Source: Actinostola sp. cb2023 (taxonomy: Eukaryota; Cnidaria; Anthozoa; Actiniaria; Actinostolidae). Taken from it: a DNA stretch of 64,000 nucleotides. A program made the translations under genes and the position numbers. Below, piece by piece: positions 22,464 to 35,740 of the stretch; the stretch's first letter is position 1; every line of letters begins with the position of its first letter. The notes under the pieces were generated by a model. It did no database searches. It was not told the origin of the DNA and saw only the letters and a program-made list of their open reading frames with translations. The stretch covers positions 167,501 to 231,500 of the forward strand of contig JAUJYZ010000228.1 of the NCBI GenBank assembly GCA_033675265.1. Reading direction: 5' to 3'.

Positions 22464-22490
22464 TGAGTATACAGAAGTTGTGGTCAGCAG
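22390..22490 (-). ncRNA. U6 snRNA-like sequence (probable pseudogene)
   Basis: Minus strand 22471-22432 contains AATTGGAACGATACAGAG then AAGATTAGCATG, matching the U6 central domain including the ACAGAGA box. The 3' portion (TGCGCTATGGTGAAC, GCAGATTTGGCG) is only loosely U6-like. The 5' stem-loop is not conserved and no T-run terminator follows. Hence a pseudogene or U6-derived repeat. Confidence 0.8.
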
Positions 22491-24595
22491 CTTATCAACG
22501 AAATTCAAGATGGCAGACGTACGTAACGATAAATCAAATCACCAGCAGCATTCAAAAAGGATTTTGCCGTGCTCCCTTGCTCGAGCCAGTCGAGTCGTTC
22601 ATTAATACTGCTTAGTAAATATGCAAATATCCTAGAGAATACTTTTTGGCCTTGCAATTCTGTCTGAAAGTGTATTTCTAACAGATGTCTGTGGCTTAGT
22701 AAGAACTCGATCGTAATTTTATTGAGTTTGTGAAATCGTTTCTTGCAAGGTAATCGAAATGTGCTTCGCCATGCAGCTGTCAGCTAGGAGTGTGAGTGTT
22801 GAAGCTAATTACGTATGCATGCTCTACTGAGTCACACAACGAGTGACTTAAATTCTGCAAGTAATACATGTAGGCTAAAACTACTTCTGTATGATGATAC
22901 AAGCTATTAGGTTTTACATTTAAAATCTATCAAAACAGCTTTATTAAGAAGCCCAAGTTCACGCTAGTAGAGCGTCTAGTTTCACATACAAACGCATACG
23001 CCGATTCGTGTGGGCCGGCCCACTCTGAAAGATGTCGTTTCATTAACAAAAACGAACGCGCCTTCATTACAACGAACAAGCGAAAAACGTTATCAGAACC
23101 ATCTGACCATGAATATGCAACCTCAACTGGACGTTCCAAGTACGTACTGCAGACGGACGATTCGGAGATCTTTATCTATGCTCACCGACTCATAGTCTCC
23201 CTCGTCACGCAACTGTCATTGTCATTGTCATAATGTCCGAGTGTAGGTCAGTGTACGCCGCATTGAGCGTCTTGTTACTCGGGCACTTCCGGAGGAAGCC
23301 CGAGTTATAAAATACGCTTTCTTTTTCTTTTTCTTTTTTTTGGTTGTACACAGAATGCGAAGTATTTGTTCGTATCGAGTTTCAGGCCAAAATCCGAACT
23401 ATTTGTTCGTATCGAGTTTCAAGATTGCTCACTCGAATGAAAGAAATACCCTCATCTCACATACAAACACGCTGATCGTAGTAGACCCGATAGGCCCACA
23501 CTAAGAGATGTCGTTGTTAAGTGTTCCGAATGATTTTTGGACACATCGAAGTCACTGATCAAAACCGAAATTTTGCAAAGAGACAGCAGCTTCGTCAGAT
23601 CATAGTCTGCATCGTCTGGAATAAAAGGACTTAAAATCCCGGGTTAAAATACAGAGTTCGGAGACGGATTTTGGAGTACTTTTACTTGACCGATTTTCCT
23701 CAACCTCGGTCTGAATATTCTTGAATAATCATTGTTTTACATGTGACATATTATTATGAAACAAGACGCTCAATGAGCGTACCGCTACACTCGGACATTT
23801 ATGACAATGACAATGACAGTTGCGTGACTAGAGAGACTATGTGTCGGTGAGGATAGATAAAGATCTCCGAATCGTCCGTCTTCAGTACGTACTTCCCGTG
23901 AAATGAGCGTGTTTAAAGCCCGTGTTTTATCGGCCATCTGAAAGATCCGAGCCGCCGGCTTCAAATATATTGTAATCAAGCTTGTTGACGTTGTTGCGGT
24001 ACATGCACTCCATTATAAAACTATCTCTTTGAAATACAACACTATTCAGTTTAGCAACATTAAAACAACAAGACGCTCAATGAGCGTACACTCGGGCATT
24101 ATGACAAGGACAATGTCAGTTGCGTGACGAGGCCTAGGGACCTGACAATGACTGACAGTTGCGTGACGAGGGAGACTATGTTTACTGTATATGTGTCGGT
24201 GAGCATAGATAAAGATTTCCGAATCGTATGTCCATAGGACGTACTTGGAACGTCCAGTTGAGGTTCATATTCATGGTCAGATGGTTCTGAACGTTTTTGG
24301 TTTCTTCGTTGTCGCAGAGGAAATTCGGTCAAATAAAAGGACTCAAAAATAATTCCCGAACTTCGTATCAGTTTTAAACATCCAGTCGATTCAGACTATG
24401 ATGTGACGGGAGCAATTTTAGAATACCCCGTCACTATATCAAGCTCTTGATTATATCTATCAATATATTTATCAGAAATGTGTTTCATTTTATTGTCGGA
24501 TACCTTTTTAAAAACGGGTTTCTGAAACCACGGCGTGACGGTAGTCATGCAGCAAACACAGCTTCATTATCTGCTGAGTAATCTTGAAACTCGAA

Positions 24596-24644
24596 TGATT
24601 TTCAGACGGCTCATGTGTCATATGCATGAGCCGTCTGAAAATCA
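24596..24644. repeat. perfect short hairpin
   Basis: Arms TGATTTTCAGACGGCTCATG and the inverse, about 9 nt loop. Confidence 0.85.
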
Positions 24645-26026
24645 GGTTACGAAGCTACTGTCTCTGCCTATAAATTTCGGAATTCATGCCTTCAATGTGT
24701 CCGAAAATCATCAGTCCGAAACCCTTCACAATGACGAACGGCGGGTGTGACATATGTGAGATGAGCGTTTCTTTCCTGCAAGTTGGATATGATAAAAGTG
24801 TTACGTTCGAAGTTATGCCCAAATTTCGTCCATTAACCTTGCTCAGTCTATGGCGTTGATGAAGTTTTAAAGTACGATTTTTACGATTCCTTTTCCTTCT
24901 GAATGTTTCAAACATGGAATAAAATAAACTTCAATCATTATATTTCTCAGAAATGTGTTTCACTTTATTGTTGGATACCTTTTAAACGGGTTTTTGAAAC
25001 CACGGCGTGACGGCAGTCATGCAGCAAGTACTGATCCCGAATTTCGTACATTGACCTTGCTCATGTAAAACAATGATGGCTTGCCTTCGCCATACAACAT
25101 CATTTCTCTTCTGCATTATACGCTATGTCACACAACACGCTTCACGACTTGATTAAAAATCGGCTGGCGGTGACGACAGTGTTCGTTTACCATTTATACG
25201 CTTTTCACGCGCAGGCTTATCGTAAAGTCCATTCAGAACTAGGAATTTCATTCAGTCCAAGCTCTCCGTTATTATTTGGCTGTTTTAGTTTTCATTTCGG
25301 ATTTCATTATATTTGCTGTCGAAATTCGGATTCGAATATATCCAGGATGCTTCAAGTAATCGCTCGATGGGAACCCGCATATATTTTGGGACAGAGTGTA
25401 GCTTGCTTTCTTATCTGCTGAGTAATCTTGGAACTCGATACGATCACATACTTCGCATTTTTTGAACCGATACGATCACATACTTCGCATTCTGTGTACT
25501 ACGAAGAAAAATATAAAAGAAAGCGCATTTTATAACTCGGGCTTCCTTCGGAAGGGCCCGAGTAATAAGTGAGAAAGTTAAATGACAGACTGAAACAGGG
25601 TATCAAACTCCCTTTCCCTGATTGCATCTATTGCTCCATTGTAGCCGATTGTAGCCATAACGTCCACAATAACTTTGGAGACTCTCCAGTTCTCCTCGTC
25701 CATGTTGACAAACGAACGACACAGGAAGCCCAACACTGAAAATATATGCTGGGATCCCTGTGCACCTCCCTCTCTGCGGGCGCCCGCCATTTTGCGGGAC
25801 GCACACAGGGCACCCAACATAATACGGTACGCTACATAAAACAATGGTAACAAACTTCTTCAAAGTGTCAAATGTATTTTTAACAGACGTTTCGGGCATA
25901 GCCCTTCATCAGGAAGCTAAGCTCCCTTCACAGGGAGCCCGCGCGCTCTATCACAGGAAACCCATAAAAAGACGCGCGCATACAAATATCCTTTTATTTA
26001 TTATATTAAAGTAGGTTCAGAAACAA

Positions 26027-27395
26027 TGGTTGGACTGCCTGTTCGCAGGCTACAGAGCCTTCGATTTTTCGTTAGAAAGCTGAGAAGGGTCTGGGTAAGA
26101 GAGTGACAGGGGCGTAGGTACGCAGCACGTACGCACGTGCGTACAATTTAAAATACTTAAAATATAAATATAATAAGAAACATAATTTTTCTTAAAAGCA
26201 TGAAATCTAAGACAAAATTTTCACAGCTGAATCAGTTTAAACTTCCTGAAAACTACTCACAGAAGGCAGGAAAATGCTATTTTGGAGACCCTATACCTCA
26301 AAATGCGAGCATCGGTCCCGCATCCCCCTACTAGCTCGCCGTCTTCGCCGCTCGTCAGATTGTGTCCCCAATACATTTTAAATTTCCCTTTAATTGCAGT
26401 CAGTCATTGTAGGCATGTATAATAATAATTGTAGTTAGTATAGTCTCAAAACAAAATAAATGCCAAAAAACTGCTTCGCCTCGGGTTGTTACATCGCTAT
26501 TAGCGATATATATAACGGTAGCGGTATATAACCCGTTTACATAAATCCTTTACATAACCTTTACATAAATCCTTTCAGGGATAACCTATATACATATTAA
26601 ATCCCCCCTAAAAACTGAGTGATAAATGCATTTTTACTATGTATTTATGCTGGAAAACGAAGAAAATGGTATTTCCAAGGCTCTAGATTTCTAAATTTTC
26701 AGGAAGGCATGCCCCCATGAAATGGTTGGACTGCCTGTTCGCAGGCTACAGAGCCTTCGATTTTTCGTTAGAAAGCTGAGAAGGGTCTGGGTAAGAGAAT
26801 GAATACAGGGGCGTAGGTACGCACGTGCGTACAATTTAAAATACTTAAAATATAAATATAATAAGAAACATAATTTTTTTTTAAAGCATGAAATCTAAGA
26901 CAAAATCTTCACAGCTGAATCAGTTTAAACTTCCTGAAAACTACTCACAGAAGGCAGGAAAATGCTATTTTGGAGACCCTATACCTCAAAATGCGAGCAT
27001 CGGTTCCGCATCCCCCTACTAGCTCGCCGTCTTCGCCGCTCGTCAGATTGTGTCCCCAATACATTTTCCCTTGCAGTCAGTCATTGTAGGCATGTATAAT
27101 AATAATTGTAGTTAGTATAGTCTCAAAACAAAATAAATGCCAAAAAACTGCTTCGCCTCGGGTTGTTACATCGCTATTAGCGATATATATAACGGTAGCG
27201 GTATATCCCGTTTACATAAATCCTTTACATAACCTTTACATAAATCCTTTCAGGGATAACCTATATACATATTAAATCCCCCCTAAAAACTGAGTGATAA
27301 ATGCATTTTACTATGTACGTATTTATGCTGGAAAACGAAGAAAATGGTATTTCCAAGGCTCTAGATTTCTAAATTTTCAGGAAGGCATGCTCCCT
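26027..27395. repeat. about 694 bp tandem duplication
   Basis: Two copies starting GGTTGGACTGCCTGTTCGCA (26027 and 26721), nearly identical, with AAACTGCTTCGCCTCGGG and AGCGATATATATAACGGT in each. Confidence 0.9.
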
Positions 27396-27544
27396 CACCA
27401 CCCTAGAACATTGCTATGTGCGTACATTGGGAAAAAAGCACAATACGCTCCTGGAATATAGTACTGAAAAGTATTACTGAAAATAAACCAATAATGTTGG
27501 GATTCCTGTGGTATATTAAAATGACCATGATCCCTTGCGGCAGT

Positions 27545-27935
27545 TGTTGCACGTGATGGAAGGTGAGAAGTGAATACTGAGGTGACAGAAGTCAGAAGTT
27601 CCGAAGCTGTGGGATGTGTTTCACGTCGTTTTGAAGGTAAAAAGACTCGAAATACTGCTAAAATGACAGAACTGAAGGACTTATGTTCGCTCTATACTAC
27701 TGTAGAAACAATATTTCTCTTTATTCAGTTGATAATGTTATTTTTCAGGGTGATTGTTGAAACATGGCGTCGAGTTAGTTCTCTGTGGGTTGTGTTTGAC
27801 ATCGTTTCGCAAGGTAATAAGTTTCAAAATACTGCCAAAATGACAGAACTGAAGGACTTATGTTCGCTCTATACTACTGTACAAACAATATTTCTCTATT
27901 CATTTTCCAGGTCAATTGTTGGAACCGTTTCTTGA
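27545..27935. repeat. about 180 bp tandem duplication
   Basis: ACTGAAGGACTTATGTTCGC then TCTATACTACTGTA occurs twice. Splice-like ag and gt flank the blocks, but no conserved protein is encoded. Confidence 0.75.
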
Positions 27936-28369
27936 CGTGATAACGTGTTGGCATGTGCAGGCTGACTGACATGATCCACTGACAGACGAGCAGATATTCG
28001 GTAAAAAAAACCCTGTACAATCGACAATTCGATGTCTGTAAAGACTAGTTGATGGTAAATAACTTCTCTGGTATCAGGTATGGATTTTTTAGGATCAATG
28101 TTAACTGAGTATGTAAAACTGATATCAGGCTAATCGGGGCTAATGTGCAATTCAAAACGTAGGACTGAGATCCTGTTTATAATGGGGTTTGTTAAAATAT
28201 TCTTGAAGGCTTAATTCTATTTGAAAACCAAATTCTCAGGATAGTTAAGGCACGGGTCTCAAACATTTCAAAATGGCGGCTTTAAAAACAAAGAGGGGTG
28301 GTCTATTTATTTTCCTTTTAGTGATTATCCAACTGAAACTTTGACAAATGTGAGTCCAATAATTAAATA

Positions 28370-28650
28370 CTGAAAGTAGAAAACTGAATCGATAGGCATA
28401 ATATATAAGACAAGTTGTGCTGAATACTGTCCATGCTGTTGAATACTATGACCTTTATACATGATAGCATACATAAGAGAAGTTGTGATGAATATTGTCC
28501 TTGCGATTGGAATACTATTAGCTTTTTATGATAGGTATATGTAAAACATGTTGTGATGAATACTGTCCATGCTATTTGAATAAGTACTATCACCTTTATG
28601 CGTAATATACATCAGAGAAGTTGTGATGAATACTGTCGATCAGCACTCAG
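28370..28650. repeat. about 85 bp tandem repeat
   Basis: GTTGTGATGAATACTGTCCA recurs four times. Inverted copies occur at 39395-39490 and 39785-39900. Confidence 0.85.
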
Positions 28651-28748
28651 GCTAACCTGACACAATGACTATAATGACATTAGACCAGACAACAACCAGG
28701 ACACACACTGTTACACACGAGAATGAGAAACAATATATAATATGTATA

Positions 28749-29026
28749 CAGCTATTTCAAAAAACGTTGAAAACTGAATACTGCATACTGAATAGTGCAT
28801 TCCAAGACCAAAGGGCATTGTGGGCCTAGTTATTTTGAAATAAAAAGTAAATATACAGCGATTTGTTCGCAATATGGAGCTGGTATATTGTTTCTGATGG
28901 AATGCACTAAAAATAAAGTAAATTATTATTATATATATTACTTTAGACAATAATACACGAGTCCCAAAATGCATTTCGGTCTTGGAATACACTATTATTC
29001 AGTATCAACGTTTTTTGAAATAGCTG
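28749..29026. mobile_element. TA-flanked MITE
   Basis: 278 bp, ends CAGCTATTTCAAAAAACGTT and AACGTTTTTTGAAATAGCTG, TA on both sides. Confidence 0.9.
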
Positions 29027-29118
29027 TATGTATTGAGATATTGAGATGACTACTATCACATGTGTAAAGAACTGTATTATAATATTAATGAATTATTATT
29101 ATTATTATTTGGGTAATA

Positions 29119-29288
29119 CAGTCCAAACTCTATTAAGTGGCCACCCTTGTGACTTTGATAACTGGCCAATTAATAGAGGTAGCAAATCCATTGTTTGTAT
29201 GTGTGAAACTCAATTTGGGACTTTGAAAACTGACCTCTTGATAGAGGGTGTCCGCTTAATAAGTGTCAGCTTTATAGAGGTCGGACTG
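29119..29288. mobile_element. short pogo-like MITE
   Basis: 170 bp; begins CAGTCCAAACTCTATTAAGT, ends AGAGGTCGGACTG, TA-flanked, with GTCCGCTTAATAAGTG inside. Confidence 0.85.
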
Positions 29289-29514
29289 TAATTACTTTTT
29301 GTAATTTAATTGTTATATTAATATTCATGAAAATATTGTCAATTCTGATTGGCTAAGAGCATTTCTGATTAATTTGCACTGAATGTTATTAATTGATAAT
29401 CATACGATTTCTCATTCATTTTGGAATCATTTGCACTCGATCGCCCTACAGGCTTGTACAATTTTGATACTCTTGGAAAAACACACTCTTGCAAATTATT
29501 TCCGCATTGAACTT

Positions 29515-30585
29515 AATAAGCCAAGTCAGAGTTTAAGGATTACCGTGATTCCTGGAACCGAATCGGGATAAAATCCAACCGGAAGTTGATTTTCGCCATA
29601 CATTCACTGTAAATCTGCTAGAATCTTAGGTGAAAATATCAGTCGTTTGCGTGCCTTAGTTAGACTCTAAGAAAGATTTTCTACTCGACTAACGGTGAGT
29701 GTTTAAGACATAATGCGCCTTTGCGAGCCAATATTTGAGTGTCAGGACAAAAAGAACACGATTATAGATGGTCTTGTTTTGATTGAGTAATGACTGGAGA
29801 TTCGCCCGCCATGACACACCGGGACACCGAAACTTGCCTAGAATAATTTTATTTCCCTTCAATATTTCCTGATAAACTATAACTTTATATTTAGATGAGG
29901 ATTTGTGCATCACAGTACTTATCAACTCATAAACTGCCGTAATAAAAGCAAATGTAACTGATTGCCGTGTCTGTCTTGTCTTTACCGTGTCTTCCTCCGT
30001 TCGTCCTTCACCATTGATAGCAAATATTGACACTAGAAGAGAGTGAATTAAACTGGTCTCAAAAAAAGACCCAACAAACTGGGGGAAAATGGCAGCCTCG
30101 TCAAGATTCACGAATATGTTCTGCACATTTTGTCGACGGGAAACCAATTAACCGAAATAAATCCTCAGTATTCCTTCAATAGTTCCTTCATCTCGTCTCC
30201 TCTACAACAACAAAATGCACAAATCCTCATCTAAAGATAAAATTATAGTTTATCAGGAAATATTCAAGTGAATTTAAAACTATTAGGCAAGTTTCAGTGT
30301 CCTGGTGTGTCATTACTCAGTCAAAACAAGACCATCTATAATCGTATTCTTTTTGTCCTGACACTCAAATATTGGCTCACAAAGGCGCATTATGTCTTAA
30401 ACACTCACCATTAGTCGAGTAAATCTTTCTTAGAGTCTAACTAAGGCACGCAAACGACTGATATTTTCACCTAAGATTCTAGCAGATTTACAGTGAATGT
30501 ATGGCGAAACTCAACTTCCGGTTGGATTTTATCCCGATTCGGTTCCAGGAATCACGGTAATCCTTAAACTCTGACTTGGCTTATT
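29515..30585. mobile_element. 1.07 kb foldback element
   Basis: Arms of about 370 bp (AATAAGCCAAGTCAGAGT to about 29890; inverse 30220-30585) around a unique core. A 152-codon minus frame at 29689-30147 crosses arm and core and has no recognisable domain. Confidence 0.88.
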
Positions 30586-30729
30586 GAAAGCGTATGCTTA
30601 CTTACAATAAACATATGTCCATAGCCTATAATTCTAATCAAATAAGACATTGACTTTGTTAATCTCACTGAAAATTGTGGGGGATGTATAACATCTAAGT
30701 AAATATTTTCATTCTTTAAACATAATTAA

Positions 30730-31284
30730 GGTTGGTGCCTACTAATGTCTGCGCGCACATAGGTCTGCGCACATCGTGACGTAAAATAGCACAGGAAGCC
30801 CACTTTTTAAAATGCATGGATATCCAATTTTTTCTTCTTCTTAATATTTTCAATGAGGTTTAAGGAATTTGCATTCAAAAAATATCCGAAAAATAATTGA
30901 CACGGAATATAGATTTTTACGAAAATGTACTTTTTGACAGTATTCCATAGAAGCGGTAGCGGAGGAAAAACATAGCTATAAATAAAATGATCCATGGGAA
31001 AACCTTCTATTCTTCCTTTTCTCTTTAAAGAACTTTCTAATTGTAAGTCGAAAAACTGTGTTCATCGAAATGTTTTGTGAATTTGGAGCCTAAAGAAATA
31101 TTTTATTGTAAATGTTGAAAATTGCTGGTCAGCGGTTATTTACGATGTTCGTCATTAATTATCTCCATTACATGCATGGATACCCCCAATTTTTTTTCCG
31201 CAAATCAATAGTCTTAATGATGATCAACAAGTTTTATATGGAAATTTCCAAACAAAATTGGGTTGCCATTAGTAGGCACCATCC
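30730..31284. mobile_element. TTAA-flanked MITE
   Basis: 555 bp, ends GGTTGGTGCCTACTAATG and CATTAGTAGGCACCATCC, TTAA at 30726-30729 and 31285-31288. Confidence 0.88.
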
Positions 31285-31499
31285 TTAAATTAAAGCTAAT
31301 TGCAAAATTATAAAGAAAGCAATATTATTGGCATAGAAAACAATGTTCAACACTCAGCTTTTGGCTTCAAATGCTAGTTATTTAATATTTCTTTGTAACA
31401 AGTAATCATCTTAAACCAATATTGTTTATACATGTATTTTGTTGTTTATGAAATGAAAAATGCTATGCAATGCAAAAAATATGAAATGTATTTGAAATG

Positions 31500-31800
31500 G
31501 TGATCAGGGCGATCCCTACATGAAACATCACAAGTTCTACACAACCACAGATGAAGTACAGTATCTACCAACGATGCTAACAATTCCACCAAAGATGATG
31601 CTGCGGAAATTGTTGCAGCACTACCAAGTACACTACACAAAATAAGTACCACACATGAAGTATCAACCAATAGTGATAAACATATTCAACCAATGATGAT
31701 TTTGCAGAAAGTGTTGCAGGAGCATCATGGACAGTACTCGACAACCACAGATAAAGTATCTACCATTAGTACTAAAGATTCCAGTAATGATGATGTCACA
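31500..31800. repeat. diverged about 100 bp tandem repeat
   Basis: ACAACCACAGAT(G/A)AAGTAT, GATGATG and GTTGCAGGAGCATCATGG recur with decay. Similar copies at 34550-34760. A decayed coding repeat is possible; frames are broken. Confidence 0.55.
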
Positions 31801-34060
31801 TAGTCTATTTTCTTCAACAACGAACCGAGCGATGTTCACTTGCTTCCTGCGGCCGGGGGAAAAACATTTCAAGACTATGCATCTGTCCATGCCAAGTAAT
31901 AAAAGGTTTCAACATCTTGTAGCAGGGCCTGGTCAATAATATACACTGATGAAAGAGAGTTTCATTTCTTAATTTGTAAACAATTATTTTTCTTGAAAGT
32001 CAACACAAGTTTCTTTCAATCAATCTAAATTCTGATCCAATATTTTCCTGGCTGATCATTCTTGGGTGAAAGGAAAAAAATAGGGCAAAGAGTTTCATTC
32101 ATCCTTTCTTTGTAACCCATAGAGCATGCAGAATTTGGAATCGCCTAGCACTCAACATGACGACATCAACTGTAGTTTTTCTACAAACTCAGTAATAACA
32201 CGAACACTACTAGTATTCTTATTGTGAAAGTATGGGATAAAGATGGAGTAAGACTCTTGGCTGCTTGACAGCCCGAAATTGCAAGGAACTTCCAGGAGAA
32301 CTCAGAAGTAAACACTTCTAAGTCTAAGACAGTACTATTTGTTGAAAAATTGTATACACAGTACTTTGAGCGCTTGCTTGGCCAAATACCATGAAACTAT
32401 AATCATTCAGGCGAGTCCTCCAAACTAAATAGTCTATTTTCTTCAACAATGAACCGAGCGATGTTCACTGGCTTCCTGCGGCCTGGGGAAAAAAATATTT
32501 AAAGACTATTTGTCTGTCCACGCCAAGTAATAAAAGGTTTCAACATCTTGTAGCAGGGCCTGGTTAATAATATACACTGATGAAAGAGAGTTTCCTTTCC
32601 TAATTTGTAAACAATTATTTTTCTTGAAAGTCAACACAAGTTTCTTTCAATCGGTCTAAATTCTGACCCAATATTTTCCTGGCTGATCATTCTTGGATGA
32701 AAGGGAAAAAATTGGGCAAAGAGTTTCATTCATCCTTTCTTTGTAACCCATAGAGCATGCAGAATTTGGAATCACCTGGCACTCGACATGACGACATCAA
32801 CTGTAGTTTTTACAAACTCAGTAATAACACGAACACTATACGTCTAGTATTCTTATTGTGAAAGTATGGGATAAAGATGGAGTAAGACTCTTGGTTGCTT
32901 GACAGCCCGAAATTGCAAGGAACTTCCAGGAGAACTCAGAAGTAAACACTTCTAAGTCTAAGACAGTACTATTTGTTGAAAAATTGTATACACAGTACTT
33001 TGAGCGCTTGCTTGGCCAAATACCTAGAAACTATAATCATTCAGGCGAGTCCTCCAAACTAAATAGTCTATTTTCTTCAACAATGAACCGAGCGATGTTC
33101 ACTGGCTTCCTGCGGCCGGGAAAAAAAACATTTAAAGACTATTTGTCTGTCCACGCCAAGTAATAAAAGGTTTCAACATCTTGTAGCAGGGCCTGGTTAA
33201 TAATATACACTGATGAAAGAGAGTTTCCTTTCCTAATTTGTAAACAATTATTTTTCTTGAAAGTCGACACAAGTTTCTTTCAATCAATCTAAATTCTGAC
33301 CCAATATTTTCCTGGCTGATCATTCTTGGGTGAAAGGAACAAAATAGGGCAAAGAGTTTCATTCATCCTTTCTTTGTAACCCATAGAGCATGCAGAATTT
33401 GGAATCGCCTGGCACTCGACATGACGACATCAACTGTAGTTTTTACAAACTCAGTAATAACACGAACACTATACAGTACGTCTAGTATTCTTATTGTGAA
33501 AGTATGGGATAAAGATGGAGTAAGACTCTTGGCTGCTTGACAGCCCGAAATTGCAAGGAACTTCCAGAAGAACTCAGAAGTAAACACTTCTAAGTCTAAG
33601 ACAGTACTATTTGTTGAAAAATTGTATAAACAGTACTTTGAGCGCTTGCTTGGCCAAATACCTAGAAACTATAATCATTCAGGCAAGTCCTCCAAACTAA
33701 ATAGTCTATTTTCTTCAACAATGAACCGAGCGATGTTCACTGGCTTCCCGCGGCCGGGGAAAAAAAAAACATTTTAAGACTACATGTATGCGTCTGTCCA
33801 CGCCAATTAAGTAATAAAAGGTTTCAACATCTTGTAGCAGGGCCTGGTCAATAATATACACTGATTTAAGAGAGTTTCCTTTCATAATTTGTAAACAATT
33901 ATTTTTCTTGAAAGTCAACACAGATTTCAATCAATCTAAATACTGACCCAATATTTTATTGGATGATCATTCTTGGGTGAAAGAACAAAAATTGGGCAAA
34001 GAGTTTCATTCATCCTTTCTTTGTAATCCATTAGAAAACGTTCAGTTTTGCTTTTTGAGA
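31800..34060. repeat. about 630 bp tandem repeat, 3.5 copies
   Basis: GAACCGAGCGATGTTCACT occurs at 31822, 32451, 33085 and 33723 (spacing 629, 634, 638). Each unit also has TAATAAAAGGTTTCAACATC and GACGACATCAACTGTAG. Minus-strand frames of 60-76 codons are unrecognised. Confidence 0.92.
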
Positions 34061-35740
34061 AATCAGCTACATTTTAAACTTTAAAGCACAAGCGAAAAAG
34101 CAACCACTTGAGCCAAAAAATGTATCTATGGGCATAACATGTTTATCTATGGGCATATCATGTGTATCTATGGGCAATTTATAGTGGTTTGGATCATTTT
34201 GTTGTTCTCTCACTCGTATCGTTTTCACTTCAGCTGAAAGTAATTTTTGGAATTGACATTTCAGACTACTGTTTTCCTGTGGAAGTATTTTCACTATTGT
34301 AGTCTTACATATTGGATGCATTCTTTTCAAATTACAGTATTAGAATATTACTGGGTACTCTATCATTCCAGTCATCAATATACATGTATCTGTTCAATAA
34401 GTTCCATTTCTAAGAATGAATACAACAACAATATATTCCCAAAGTTTGAAACCTGACAATGATACAGCACAGTATCGATGATTAACATTGTAAGAAATAG
34501 GAACAGCTAAAGTACGAGCACGCGACTTGACCAAGAACACTGATGTTACCAACACCTATCTACCAATGGTGCTAAATATTGATGATGTTACGGAGCTTGT
34601 TGCAGGAGCAGCATGGGCACTATACAAGGATCACAGATGAAGTATCCACCAATGAGCTAAATATTCCACAATGATGTTACAGAGCATGTTGCAGGAGTGG
34701 CATGGACACTACACAAGGACTACAGATATTGTATCTACCAATAGTGCTCATTATTTGCTCACTTGCTGAAAGACCGGGTTATAAGACTGTCACACAGCTG
34801 CTGTGGGCAACAACCTGTGAGTTTAATGAGAAGCTTCAAAAAGCATATTTCAAGTGATCAGAATTTATTTTGATGGTCCATATGGTTTCAGACTGACCAA
34901 TCAAAATGCACCAAGATGCCAGTGTTGAATATATTGATGACAGTCGGGACTACTACAATACACATTTCTGGATTGAACACAATGAAATCTGGAAAAACGC
35001 TTAAATGACACCATATTTCATAAATCATATAAATTTATATTCTTAGCATACCATATTCTTTGGGATTACACGATGAAAAATGCAGTCACATTTCCAGTTT
35101 CAAGATAAAAGGTTTCAACATCTTGTAACAGGACCTGATCAATAATATACATTGATGGAAGAGAGTTTCCTTTCTTTGTAAACAAGTATTTTTTCTTGGA
35201 AGTCGACACAAGTTTCTTTCAATCAATCTAAATTCTGACCCATATTTTTTTGGCTGAGCATTCTTGGGTGAAAGGGAAAAAATAAGGCAAAGAGTTTCAT
35301 TCCTCCTTTCTTTACAACGACCCATTAGAAAACTTTCAGTTTTGCTTTTTGAGAAAATCAGCTATATTTTAAACTTTAAAGCACAAGCGAAAAAGCAACC
35401 ACTTGGGCAAAAAAAATGGGCATAACATGTTTATCGATGGGCATATCATGTGTATCTATGGACAATTGAAAGTGGTTTGGATCATTTGTTGTTCTCTCAT
35501 TCATCTTCTTTCACTTCATTTTTGGAATTGATATTTCAGACTACTGTTTTTCTGTGAAAGTATTTTTACTAGTCTTACATATTGGATGCATTCTTTTCAA
35601 ACTACTAGAATAATACTGGGTACTTAATATCATCCCAGTCATCAATACACGTGTACCTGTTCAATAAGTTCCATTTCTAATAATGAATACAACAACAATA
35701 TCTCCACAAATGTTGAACCTACATTTCGAGCAATGCCAGT
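34020..35740. repeat. segment duplication at about 1.3 kb spacing
   Basis: CAGTTTTGCTTTTTGAGAAA, AAGCACAAGCGAAAAAGCAA and TCTATGGGCA stretches at 34030-34450 recur at 35325-35700. Copy 2 includes a diverged 630 bp-type unit at 35100-35330. Confidence 0.8.

Larger units (their letters stand above)
22196..25570. repeat. nested repeat block with GAGCGTCTTGTT and hairpin ends
   Basis: CACGCAACTGTCATTGTCAT and AAGATCTCCGAATCG blocks recur in both orientations near 23130-23280, 23765-23990, 24060-24340 and again at 52440-53045. Hairpins ACTCGGGC..GCCCGAGT at 23277-23305 and 25535-25563, ACTTGGGC at 22322-22349. No intact frame. Confidence 0.75.

Noticed and set aside
27570..27935. 121-codon plus frame with exon-like blocks
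   Set aside because: It arises from a 180 bp tandem duplication; splice-like signals are present but the blocks match no protein family.
29689..30147. 152-codon minus frame in the 1.07 kb foldback
   Set aside because: Half of it is palindrome arm; no domain or codon evidence.
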